10,643 bases of DNA, from positions 1-10,643 of the forward strand of contig CATYDM010000056.1 in assembly GCA_958405195.1 (NCBI GenBank), in the 5' to 3' direction. Within the stretch, counting starts at the first letter, position 1. Each line of letters opens with the position of its first letter. Under the pieces are notes generated by a model that saw only the letters and a list, made by a program, of their open reading frames with translations, was not told where the DNA came from and made no database searches. The position numbers were made by a program, and so were the translations under genes. The DNA is from an uncultured Collinsella sp. (GTDB lineage Bacteria > Actinomycetota > Coriobacteriia > Coriobacteriales > Coriobacteriaceae). Shown one piece after another: positions 1 through 6,046 of the stretch.

Positions 1-215
1 ACATCACACTTGATATACTGCATGGTATCATAAATAGCCATGCCGTCGGTGATCATAAAGCCGTAGACGCCGGCCATGATGACCGCCGGGGTAATGATGC
101 CGGCAAACGATGCCAGTACGTGCTGAAGGGCACACGGGATCATTTCCTTAACGGGAGGCATGCCTTCGCGAGTGAACAGGGCTTCAGTGCCGTTCGTAAC
201 CGTCTCCTGGGTCAT
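1..215 (-). CDS. NCS2-family (uracil/xanthine-type) nucleobase permease, N-terminal part
   Basis: Partial gene; the C-terminal part lies beyond base 1. The start is the ATG at 213-215 (MTQETVTNG...), preceded by a purine-rich stretch containing GAGGAT and GGTGG. The 71 visible residues hold a short polar N-terminus and then MPPVKEMIPCALQHVLASFAG, followed by the start of a hydrophobic segment (IITPAVIMAGVYGF). This P-x3-ALQH-hl-(A/S)-F-hl motif at the first membrane helix is characteristic of NCS2 nucleobase:cation symporters (UraA, PbuX, XanP), which import uracil, xanthine, uric acid or related bases across the cytoplasmic membrane. Substrate cannot be told from this fragment. It is transcribed divergently from the PAS-HTH regulator at 568, so shared control from 216-567 is possible. 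The family call is fairly sure; the specificity is unknown. Confidence 0.8.
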   Translation of the reverse strand, partial: MTQETVTNGTEALFTREGMPPVKEMIPCALQHVLASFAGIITPAVIMAGVYGFMITDGMAIYDTMQYIKCD

Positions 216-567
216 TTGACCACCAATCCTCGAAGTAGTTGTTTTCGCATCTAACGCTCTATTGTGACGCAGTGCGGGGTTGAGGTTGTGCCTTCATTGC
301 ATATCGTATTAAAGATGATTCTCATTCTCAATAATAATTTTTTGTTATCAGACTATTCTTCAGCTGAAATAACGCATTTCCGCAGGTCAGGAAAGTGTCT
401 GGTCAAAATAACATCTAACTTTTCTTTTGGTCAACCGTTTACCGCTAAATTCCTACCGTTCGTCTGCATTACGCAATGTACCTGCGGATATACGAGATGA
501 TGGGCAGCGTGTTACCATGAGAAAAAATTGTTATGAACATTTCCGATTTCACCCAAAGGAGTTGCCC
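216..567. promoter_or_regulatory. Divergent intergenic region, AT-rich, with candidate promoter elements
   Basis: This non-coding 352-bp stretch separates the permease (-) from the PAS-HTH regulator (+) and is clearly more AT-rich than the genes. For the + strand a weak promoter candidate is TTGTTA at 342-347, a 17-bp spacer and TGAAAT at 365-370 (4/6 matches each). A Fur-like box lies at 311-330 (separate entry). A 9-bp inverted repeat, TCCGCAGGT at 379-387 and ACCTGCGGA at 480-488, could pair in the regulator's leader but may be chance. Short open frames here have no family features. Confidence 0.4.
311..330. promoter_or_regulatory. Candidate Fur-like box
   Basis: Read on the minus strand, 330-316 gives TGAGAATGAGAATCA, which matches the 7-1-7 Fur consensus TGATAATnATTATCA at 11 of 14 defined positions. 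The overlapping 19-mer at 329-311 matches the classical Fur box at 14 of 19. It lies about 100 bp upstream of the permease start and 240 bp upstream of the regulator start. Simple AT-rich sequence can give such matches by chance, so this is a candidate only. Confidence 0.3.
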
Positions 568-1224
568 GTGAACGAGACCGTACGTCGCTTTTTGCCGATG
601 GTCGATTTTCTGGAGCAGATACTCGGCAAAAACAGCGAAATCGTGCTGCACGATTTCTCGGATCCCGACCACGCCATCGTTGATATTCGCAACGGCATCG
701 TGAGCGGCCGCAAGGTCGGCGGTCCCGCCACCGATCTGGCACTCAAGATCATGCACGACGCCAAGTATCGCGACCTGCCGTTTATTACGGGCTACGAGGG
801 GCGCGGTGCCGGCGGCAAGACGTTGGAGTCAGCGACGTACTTTATCCGCGAGAATGACGAGATCGTCGGTATGCTCTGCGTCAACACCGACCTCTCGACC
901 GTGCGCTCCATCAACGCCATGGCGCAGCAGCTCATGGCGTGCTTCGACGCGGCGCCGACGCGCACGGAGCCCGCCCCTATCGAGGTCGAAAGCCTTTCGG
1001 AGTCTACACAGGAGCTCATCGACCGCAGCATTGCCGAGTTGCTGAGCACGCGCGGGCTGGATGTGGCGTCGCTTGGTCAGAGCGACCGCGTGGACGTCAT
1101 TCGCCACCTCAACGGCAACGGGGTGTTCATGCTCAAGGGCGCCGTGGCCTGCGCCGCCACCGCGCTGGGCATCTCGGAGCCCAGCGTCTACCGCTACCTG
1201 CAAAAAGTTCGTAAGGAGGGCTAA
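568..1224 (+). CDS. YheO/DauR-like PAS-HTH transcriptional regulator
   Basis: A 218-residue protein. The GTG start at 568 is chosen because AAAGGAG (555-561) sits 6 nt upstream and the YheO-type domain begins right after it; in-frame starts further upstream (427, 517) would add residues without family resemblance. Residues about 5-115 form the YheO-type PAS domain, with IVLHDFSDPDHAIVDIRNG, SGR-(x)2-GGPATDLAL and GKTLESATYFIRENDEIVGML. Residues about 174-216 form the C-terminal helix-turn-helix, ending ALGISEPSVYRYLQKVRK. Members include DauR, which controls D-arginine catabolism in Pseudomonas, so a small ligand sensed by the PAS domain and cytoplasmic DNA binding are expected. The ligand here is unknown. 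The gene converges on ridA with a shared terminator and diverges from a nucleobase permease; either could be a target. Confidence 0.85.
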   Translation: MNETVRRFLPMVDFLEQILGKNSEIVLHDFSDPDHAIVDIRNGIVSGRKVGGPATDLALKIMHDAKYRDLPFITGYEGRGAGGKTLESATYFIRENDEIVGMLCVNTDLSTVRSINAMAQQLMACFDAAPTRTEPAPIEVESLSESTQELIDRSIAELLSTRGLDVASLGQSDRVDVIRHLNGNGVFMLKGAVACAATALGISEPSVYRYLQKVRKEG

Positions 1225-1268
1225 CGAGCAAAATGGAGCGCGGCTCCACAAGCGATCCGTCACTTGAC

Positions 1269-1306
1269 AAAAGACCCTGCAGCTCGCACGCGCTGCAGGG
1301 TCTTTT
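1269..1306. terminator. Bidirectional intrinsic terminator between convergent genes
   Basis: Perfect 15-bp inverted repeat: AAAAGACCCTGCAGC at 1269-1283 and its complement at 1292-1306, with an 8-nt loop. A run of five T follows on the + strand, and the A-run at the other end gives a U-tract on the minus strand. It therefore serves both the PAS-HTH gene (+, ending 1224) and ridA (-, ending 1337). Confidence 0.93.
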
Positions 1307-1336
1307 TGCATGTCTTGTTTTGTTTTCGCCAACACC

Positions 1337-1714
1337 TTAGAGAGCAGCGACGGCCTCGATCTCGACCAGACCGCCGGCCGGAAGGGCGGCAACCTGGAAA
1401 GCGCTGCGCGCGGGGAACGGGGCCTCGAACTTGGAGGCGTAGATCTCGTTCACGGCGGCGAAGTCGGCGATGTCGGCCAGGTAGACCGTGGTCTTGACGA
1501 CATCGGCAAAGGTGGCGCCGGCAGCGGTCAGCAGGGCCTCGACGTTGGCGAGGGACTGCTTGGCCTGGGCCTCGACGCCCTCGGGCATCTTGCCAGTTGC
1601 GGGATCGATGCCCAGCTGGCCGGACAGGAACACCATGTTGCCGGCCTGGATACCGGGGGAATACGGGCCGATGGCTGCGGGTGCGTTATCGGAAGACACG
1701 ACGGTCTTGCTCAT
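1337..1714 (-). CDS. ridA: RidA family enamine/imine deaminase
   Basis: A 125-residue protein of typical RidA (YjgF/YER057c/UK114) length. The ATG at 1712-1714 is chosen because AAGGAG (1721-1726) lies just upstream and MSKTVVSSDNAPAAIGPYSP is a classical RidA N-terminus; an upstream in-frame extension to 1831 is not needed. Family marks are GPYSP (16-20), FLSGQLGIDP (29-38), SLANVEALLTAAGATFADVVKTTVYL (54-79), and FPARSAFQVAALPAGGLVEIEAVA (100-123). R103 corresponds to the carboxylate-binding arginine of E. coli RidA, with E118 near the active-site glutamate. RidA trimers hydrolyse reactive 2-aminoacrylate and other enamine/imine intermediates from PLP enzymes, protecting cytoplasmic metabolism. 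It has its own promoter and a structured leader (1748-1793). Confidence 0.95.
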   Translation of the reverse strand: MSKTVVSSDNAPAAIGPYSPGIQAGNMVFLSGQLGIDPATGKMPEGVEAQAKQSLANVEALLTAAGATFADVVKTTVYLADIADFAAVNEIYASKFEAPFPARSAFQVAALPAGGLVEIEAVAAL

Positions 1715-1747
1715 GTTTTTCTCCTTACAATCAGATAGAGAGCGTGA

Positions 1748-1793
1748 GCGCTGTGTTCGCACCGGGAGGCACAGTTCGGTCTGAACACCGCGC
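1748..1793 (-). promoter_or_regulatory. Structured 5' leader hairpin of ridA
   Basis: On the minus strand GCGC-G-GTGTTC (1793-1783) can pair with GAACAC-A-GCGC (1758-1748): ten Watson-Crick pairs around one G-A mismatch. Inside, ACCG (1780-1777) pairs with CGGT (1764-1761) after a 2x2 internal loop, leaving a 12-nt loop AACTGTGCCTCC. The hairpin would start within a few bases of the predicted transcription start and end 33 nt before the ridA start codon. The CTCC in the loop is complementary to the GGAG of the ridA ribosome binding site. This is a prediction by eye. Confidence 0.45.
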
Positions 1794-1802
1794 TTGATTG
1801 GG

Positions 1803-1831
1803 ATAGTACTCAAGGTTTCTGTTTGATGCAA
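1803..1831 (-). promoter_or_regulatory. Candidate ridA promoter
   Basis: On the minus strand: -35 TTGCAT (1831-1826), a 17-bp spacer and -10 TACTAT (1808-1803), each matching 4/6 of the sigma-70 consensus. The spacing is ideal and it lies about 90 bp upstream of the ridA start codon, giving a leader that begins with the hairpin at 1793-1748. Confidence 0.5.
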
Positions 1832-1866
1832 GAATATTATCAGCTTGCGAGAATATTTTATCGCCC

Positions 1867-1895
1867 AACGGTTTCCCCGAACCGCTGAACGGTTC
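1867..1895. repeat. AACGGTT direct repeats with an inverted copy (possible operator)
   Basis: AACGGTT occurs at 1867-1873 and again at 1888-1894, exactly 21 bp apart (two helical turns). Between them lies GAACCG (1879-1884), which forms a 6-bp inverted repeat with CGGTTC (1890-1895). The cluster lies between the ridA promoter and the U32 gene. A dimeric regulator site is plausible but no regulator is implied by the sequence. Confidence 0.35.
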
Positions 1896-1943
1896 TCATG
1901 TGGAGCAGCCAGTCCAAGCTGCTGAAGACTTTGTCCTGCTTAG

Positions 1944-1981
1944 GCTGCGGGCGTCGCCCACCGCAGCGACGTCACTATACT
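1944..1981 (+). promoter_or_regulatory. Candidate -10 element and upstream palindrome of the U32 gene
   Basis: TATACT at 1976-1981 is a good -10 match 33 bp before the U32 start codon, but no convincing -35 is found at the usual spacing. Just upstream, GCTGCGG (1944-1950) and CCGCAGC (1961-1967) form a 7-bp inverted repeat with a 10-nt loop that would overlap the -35 region, so it may be an operator. Weak evidence. Confidence 0.3.
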
Positions 1982-2013
1982 TTTGAATATCTGAGCATTT
2001 TGAAAGGCAGGAT

Positions 2014-4506
2014 ATGACCGCAACCGCCAGTCGAACCACCAACCGCAGACCCGAGCTTTTGGCCCCCGCCGGAGGCCCGGAGCCCTTTGCCGCCGCGCTC
2101 GCCGCGGGCGCCGATGCCATCTACTGCGGCATGGGCAGCTTCAACGCCCGCCGCAAGGCAACCAACTTTACCGACGAGGCCTTTGAGCAAGCCTGCCGCG
2201 CCGCGCATCTAGCCGGGTCGCGCGTCTACGTCACGGTCAACATCGTCATCAAGCAGTCTGAGATGGGCGATGCACTGCAGCTCATCCATCGCTGCTCCAC
2301 GCTGGGCGCCGACGCCTTCATCATCCAGGACTGGGGCCTGTTCTTTGAAGTCAAGCGCACGATGCCCGGCATCGAGACGCATATCTCGACCCAGGCGAAC
2401 ATCCACGATGACCGTGGGACTATCTGGTGCCGCGAGCAGGGCGCCGACCGCGTGACCCTCTCGCGCGAGCTTTCCATCGACGAGATCGCCGCCATCCACA
2501 ATGCCGCGCCCGACGTTGACCTGGAGGTCTTTAGCCACGGTGCCATCTGCTTTTGCTATTCGGGCCTGTGCCTGCTCTCGAGCTTTGCCATGGCGGGCCG
2601 CTCGGCCAACCGTGGCATGTGCGCTCAGCCCTGTCGCCTGCCTTACGAGCTGATCGACGAGAACGGCCGCGCGCTCTCCCCTGCCGGTCGCGAGCGCGCG
2701 CTGTGCCCGCGCGACACCAACACGTCGCAGCTTGTTCGCCGTCTGTATGACGCCGGCGCCGCGTCGCTCAAGCTCGAGGGCCGCATGAAGGCCCCCGATT
2801 ACGTGTATTCCATCGTCGACGTGTATCGTCACGAAATTGACGACATGCTATCCGGAGCCGCCGTTGCCAAGGATGAGGATGCAGCCCGCCAGCGCCAGCT
2901 CAAGCGCTGCTTCAACCGCGACTTTACGCACGCCTATCAGGACGGCACCTCGGGCGACGAGATGATGAGCTATGAGCGTTCCAACAACCGCGGCCAGATC
3001 GTGGGCACGGTACTGGGCAGCCGTCTGGCCAACCGCGATGTGTGCGGCCTCAAGCCCGACGACCGCCGTCGGCGCGCCGCCATCGCCCGCATTGAGTTGT
3101 TTGAGCCCGTGGGCAAGGGCGACCTGCTGGAGCTTCGCCACGATAACGAGTTTGACCAGTTCCTGACCACCATTGCCGCCGATGATGCCGCCGCCGGCGA
3201 CATCATCGAATGTCGCGTGCCCCGCAGCATGCCCGAGGGCTGCCGCGTCCGCGTGATTCGCAGTCAGCGCGCCATCGACGCCGCCGGCGCCGCGCTCAAG
3301 CGCGATGTGCTGCGCCGCCGAGCTGTTGACGTGTCCGTCGTGGCGCGCCTGGGCGAGCCGTTTACTGTCACACTCACCTGCTGTGACAACCCCGCGCTCA
3401 CCGCCACCGCCACGGGCTTCACCGTCGAGGCCGCCAAGACCCGCGCCGTCGAGGCATCCGATCTGGTTGAGCATGTGGGCCGCATGGGCTCCTCGCCCTT
3501 TGAGGCAGCGAGCTTTGATGTGGCGCTCGATGAGGGCTGCGGCATGGGCTTCTCCGCTGTACACAAGGTGCGCGCCGCCGCTTGTAAGGCGCTGGAAGAG
3601 GCCATTCTGGCACCGTACGAGGAGCGCGCGAAAAAGCTCGAGTTGCCGGTGCTCGACAAATGTACTCGCCCCATGCCCGAGCACTACCGCGACGAGCCGC
3701 AGATCTGCGCCACCGTCACCTCGCTCGAGGCCGCCGAGGCAGCCCGCGCGGAGGGTGCAACGCGCATCTATATGACCACCGACGCGCTCGAGGCTGTCGG
3801 ACTCTCCCCTGCCGATGCATTTGAGCAGGGTATCGTTCCCGTACTCGACGAGGTCTGCCGCGCCGTCGACCACGAGCGCGTCGATCCTTGGATCAATGCC
3901 GGAGCCACCGTCGCCGTCGGCAATATCTCCGAGCTCGCCGTAGCCGCTCATGCCGGCGCCACGGCCGAGATTCGCTCTTGCCTGCCGGTGCACAACACGC
4001 CCTGCATGGAGGCGCTTGCCGAGCGCGGAGCCGGTGCGTTTTGGCTCTCGCCCGAGATCACGCTCGACGAGATCATCTCGCTCGGCGCCGCCGCGCCCGC
4101 AGCCCTGGGCATCACCGTCTTTGGCCGCCCGCGCGTTATGACGAGCGAGCACTGCATCCTGCAGGTGGCCAATGGCTGCATCCACGATTGCGCCAACTGC
4201 CGCCTGCGCGCCCGCAAGCTGTCGCTCAAGAATATCGACGGCAAGGTCATGCCCGTACGCACCGACATCCATGGCCGCTCTCGCTTGTACGACGCCTACC
4301 CCATCGACCTTACGCCGCAGGTACCACAGCTGCTCGATGCCGGCGTGCGTCGTCTCATGGTGGACGGAACGCTGCTCGAGACGGATGAGGTGGGCCGCGC
4401 CGTCGCACGCGTCCGTCGCGCCGTCGAGGCCGCGCAAACCGGCCGCAAGCCCGCTACCCGCCTGCGCGGCGCCACCTCGGGCTGCATGTTTGTGGGAATT
4501 AGCTAA
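2014..4506 (+). CDS. U32 family protein, RlhA type (putative RNA hydroxylation; 'peptidase U32')
   Basis: An 830-residue protein; GAAAGGCAGG ends 3 nt before the ATG at 2014. The N-terminal region (about 12-290) is a U32 domain: PELLAPAGGPEPFAAALAAGADAIY, then residues 171-189 (E171, F173, G176-A177, C179, G184, C186, S189) fit the U32 PROSITE signature exactly. C179, C186 and C203 have the spacing (7 and 17) of three Fe-S ligands in related UbiU; the fourth may be C231. A middle region with YERSNNRGQIVG (320-331) fits the domain that follows in TrhP/RlhA proteins. The C-terminal half (about 570-830) has a second barrel-like part and a Cys cluster, C714, C722, C726, C729. Although annotated as peptidases, U32 relatives RlhA and TrhP hydroxylate 23S rRNA C2501 and tRNA uridine-34. 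The partner downstream is a pseudouridine synthase, which supports an RNA role. Exact substrate is uncertain. Confidence 0.85.
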   Translation: MTATASRTTNRRPELLAPAGGPEPFAAALAAGADAIYCGMGSFNARRKATNFTDEAFEQACRAAHLAGSRVYVTVNIVIKQSEMGDALQLIHRCSTLGADAFIIQDWGLFFEVKRTMPGIETHISTQANIHDDRGTIWCREQGADRVTLSRELSIDEIAAIHNAAPDVDLEVFSHGAICFCYSGLCLLSSFAMAGRSANRGMCAQPCRLPYELIDENGRALSPAGRERALCPRDTNTSQLVRRLYDAGAASLKLEGRMKAPDYVYSIVDVYRHEIDDMLSGAAVAKDEDAARQRQLKRCFNRDFTHAYQDGTSGDEMMSYERSNNRGQIVGTVLGSRLANRDVCGLKPDDRRRRAAIARIELFEPVGKGDLLELRHDNEFDQFLTTIAADDAAAGDIIECRVPRSMPEGCRVRVIRSQRAIDAAGAALKRDVLRRRAVDVSVVARLGEPFTVTLTCCDNPALTATATGFTVEAAKTRAVEASDLVEHVGRMGSSPFEAASFDVALDEGCGMGFSAVHKVRAAACKALEEAILAPYEERAKKLELPVLDKCTRPMPEHYRDEPQICATVTSLEAAEAARAEGATRIYMTTDALEAVGLSPADAFEQGIVPVLDEVCRAVDHERVDPWINAGATVAVGNISELAVAAHAGATAEIRSCLPVHNTPCMEALAERGAGAFWLSPEITLDEIISLGAAAPAALGITVFGRPRVMTSEHCILQVANGCIHDCANCRLRARKLSLKNIDGKVMPVRTDIHGRSRLYDAYPIDLTPQVPQLLDAGVRRLMVDGTLLETDEVGRAVARVRRAVEAAQTGRKPATRLRGATSGCMFVGIS

Positions 4507-4521
4507 CCGAAAGGCTTACAC

Positions 4522-5181
4522 GTGAACGAAGAACCTCAAGTCCTCTACTGCGACGCCTGGCTCATGGCCATCGATAAGCCCGCCGGCATGATCGTCCACG
4601 GCGACGGCACCGGCGAGCGCACGCTCACCGACTACGCCAGCGATCTGTTGCTGGCGATGGGCGACGGCTTTGCCGCGACTGACATGCAGCCGCTCAACCG
4701 CCTGGACCGCAACACCACCGGCGTGGTGTTGTTTTCGCTCGACAAGCAGACGCAGCCCGCCTTTGACCAGATGGTGATCGACCACGCCTTCGAAAAGCAC
4801 TATCTGGCGCTGGCCGAGGGCAAAATCGACTGGAACGAGAAGCTCATCGACAAGCCCATCGCCCGCGACCGCCACGACAGCCGCAAAATGCGCGTCGGCG
4901 CCAGCGGCAAGCCGTCTCAGACGCGCGTCAAGGTACTCAAGCGTCTTAAGAGCCGCCGTGGCCTGCCCACGCGCTCGTATATTGATGTCGAGCTGCTCAC
5001 CGGCCGTAAGCATCAAATCCGCGTGCATCTGGCCAGCGAGCATCACCCCCTGGTCGGCGACGACCTGTACGGCACGCCGCGTCCCTGCGGCCTCATGCTC
5101 CATGCCCACAGCGTGTCCTTTACGCATCCCGTAACCGGCGAGCACATCCACATCGAAGCCCCCTGCCCCTGGGAGCCCTAA
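4522..5181 (+). CDS. RluA-family pseudouridine synthase
   Basis: A 219-residue cytoplasmic enzyme that converts uridine to pseudouridine in rRNA or tRNA. The GTG at 4522 is chosen for GAAAGG about 8 nt upstream and because the RluA fold begins at once (YCDAWLMAIDKPAGMIVHGDG). The catalytic motif is PLNRLDRNTTGVVLFS with D62 as the catalytic aspartate; the family norm is HRLDxxTSG, so N59 replaces the usual His and T66 the Ser. Later motifs fit: HYLALAEGK, SYIDVELLTGRKHQIRVHLA and DDLYG. There is no N-terminal S4 RNA-binding domain, as in RluA itself. It lies 15 nt after the U32 gene and is almost certainly co-transcribed. The target base cannot be read from the sequence. Confidence 0.9.
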   Translation: MNEEPQVLYCDAWLMAIDKPAGMIVHGDGTGERTLTDYASDLLLAMGDGFAATDMQPLNRLDRNTTGVVLFSLDKQTQPAFDQMVIDHAFEKHYLALAEGKIDWNEKLIDKPIARDRHDSRKMRVGASGKPSQTRVKVLKRLKSRRGLPTRSYIDVELLTGRKHQIRVHLASEHHPLVGDDLYGTPRPCGLMLHAHSVSFTHPVTGEHIHIEAPCPWEP

Positions 5182-5220
5182 AACCTGCCGAAAAGGGACA
5201 GGTTTATTTTGGCAGGTTTT
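5180..5220 (+). terminator. Terminator with two competing stems after the pseudouridine synthase
   Basis: AAAACCTGCC (5180-5189, overlapping the stop codon) pairs perfectly with GGCAGGTTTT (5211-5220) around a 21-nt loop. The same left arm can instead pair with CAGGTTT (5199-5205) to give a 7-bp hairpin with an 11-nt loop, ending in TTTATTTT. Either form could end transcription of the U32/RluA unit. The loop contains GGGACAGGTTTATTTT, which resembles the repeat units at 7389-7507. Confidence 0.7.
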
Positions 5221-5235
5221 ATCTGGACAAACGTC

Positions 5236-5274
5236 AAAAGCACCACAAAGGTTCCTGCCCTTCGCGGTGGTTTT
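5236..5274 (-). terminator. Intrinsic terminator of the oxidoreductase/DeoR unit
   Basis: On the minus strand the arms at 5274-5259 and 5251-5236 form a 16-position stem with one C-C mismatch and two G-U pairs, a 7-nt loop (GCAGGAA) and a terminal TTTT. It starts 22 nt after the DeoR stop codon. The stretch may also stop transcription coming from the + strand. Confidence 0.75.
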
Positions 5275-5296
5275 GGCCTTAGCCCGTCCCCTGCTG

Positions 5297-6043
5297 TTAG
5301 ACCGTGATGACGTTGTCCATTGCCCGGTACTTGGCGGGGACCTCGCCTGCGGTAATAATCGTTGCGTCGCGGAAGTCCGCGAACTTGACGGGCGCCACCA
5401 TGCCAAATTTACTGGCGTCCGAGATTACGAAGCGTTTGGCGGTATGGCGCATCGAGATACGCTTGACCTGTGCTTCCTCGATATCGGGCGCCGTGAAGCC
5501 CTGCTCGGCGGCAATGCCGTTAGAGCCCCAAAAGCCACAGTTGAAGTTGTAGCGGTCTAAGGTTGCCAAGGCATCGGGGCCAACGAGCGCCTCGGTCTCG
5601 GGTTTGAGCTCGCCGCCCAACACCACGGTACGCATGCCGCGCAAAGCAAGGTGCTGAGCATGGAGCACGGAATCGGTCACATAGGTGACATCTTCAAGGT
5701 GTGGAAGATGCTCGATGAGCCTGAGCGTCGTCGAGCCCGAGTCGATGTATACAAAGCTCTCGGGCTCCACAAGCGCCGCCGCACGGGCGCAGATACGCTC
5801 CTTGTCGTCGTTATGGAGGTCGCTGCGCTCATTAAGCGTTAGGTCGCGCGTCACGTGCGCGCGCTCAAGACTCGTCGCTCCACCGTGGACCTTGGCGATG
5901 CGATGAGCTCGGTCGAGCGTCTGCAGGTCGCGCCGAATGGTAGACGCCGTCACGCCCAGGGCTTCGGCAAGCTCCGGCACCGTTACCGAGCCGGCCTGCT
6001 GCACCATCGACACGATCGCGTTGAGTCTATCTTCCGCAAGCAT
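5297..6043 (-). CDS. DeoR/GlpR-family transcriptional regulator
   Basis: A 248-residue protein of normal family length. The N-terminal DeoR helix-turn-helix (about 5-57) reads AGSVTVPELAEALGVTASTIRRDLQTLD followed by the hallmark KVHGGA (51-56). The C-terminal sugar-phosphate sensor domain (about 75-240) has DSGSTT (101-106), GGELKPETEALVGPDA, and SDASKFG. The usual GADGI motif appears as GSNGI, which is a small departure at a conserved site. The ATG at 6041-6043 lies 3 nt after the stop of the oxidoreductase gene, and its GAGGAG ribosome binding site lies inside that gene's last codons, so translation is coupled. DeoR proteins usually repress a local sugar or polyol operon and respond to a phosphorylated intermediate; self-regulation of this unit is the likely job. 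The effector is unknown. Confidence 0.93.
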   Translation of the reverse strand: MLAEDRLNAIVSMVQQAGSVTVPELAEALGVTASTIRRDLQTLDRAHRIAKVHGGATSLERAHVTRDLTLNERSDLHNDDKERICARAAALVEPESFVYIDSGSTTLRLIEHLPHLEDVTYVTDSVLHAQHLALRGMRTVVLGGELKPETEALVGPDALATLDRYNFNCGFWGSNGIAAEQGFTAPDIEEAQVKRISMRHTAKRFVISDASKFGMVAPVKFADFRDATIITAGEVPAKYRAMDNVITV

Positions 6044-6046
6044 CGC

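Noticed and set aside
427..567. Upstream in-frame starts of the PAS-HTH regulator (427 or 517)
   Set aside because: The added residues do not resemble the family and neither start has a Shine-Dalgarno as good as AAAGGAG before the GTG at 568.
1715..1831. Upstream extension of ridA to 1831
   Set aside because: It would add 39 residues foreign to RidA and run through the predicted promoter and leader hairpin; AAGGAG before 1714 decides the start.
2848..4437. Long open frame on the minus strand (529 codons) inside the U32 gene
   Set aside because: It lies entirely antisense to a clear family member in high-GC DNA, has low-complexity composition without domain motifs and no good ribosome binding site. 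It is a shadow frame.
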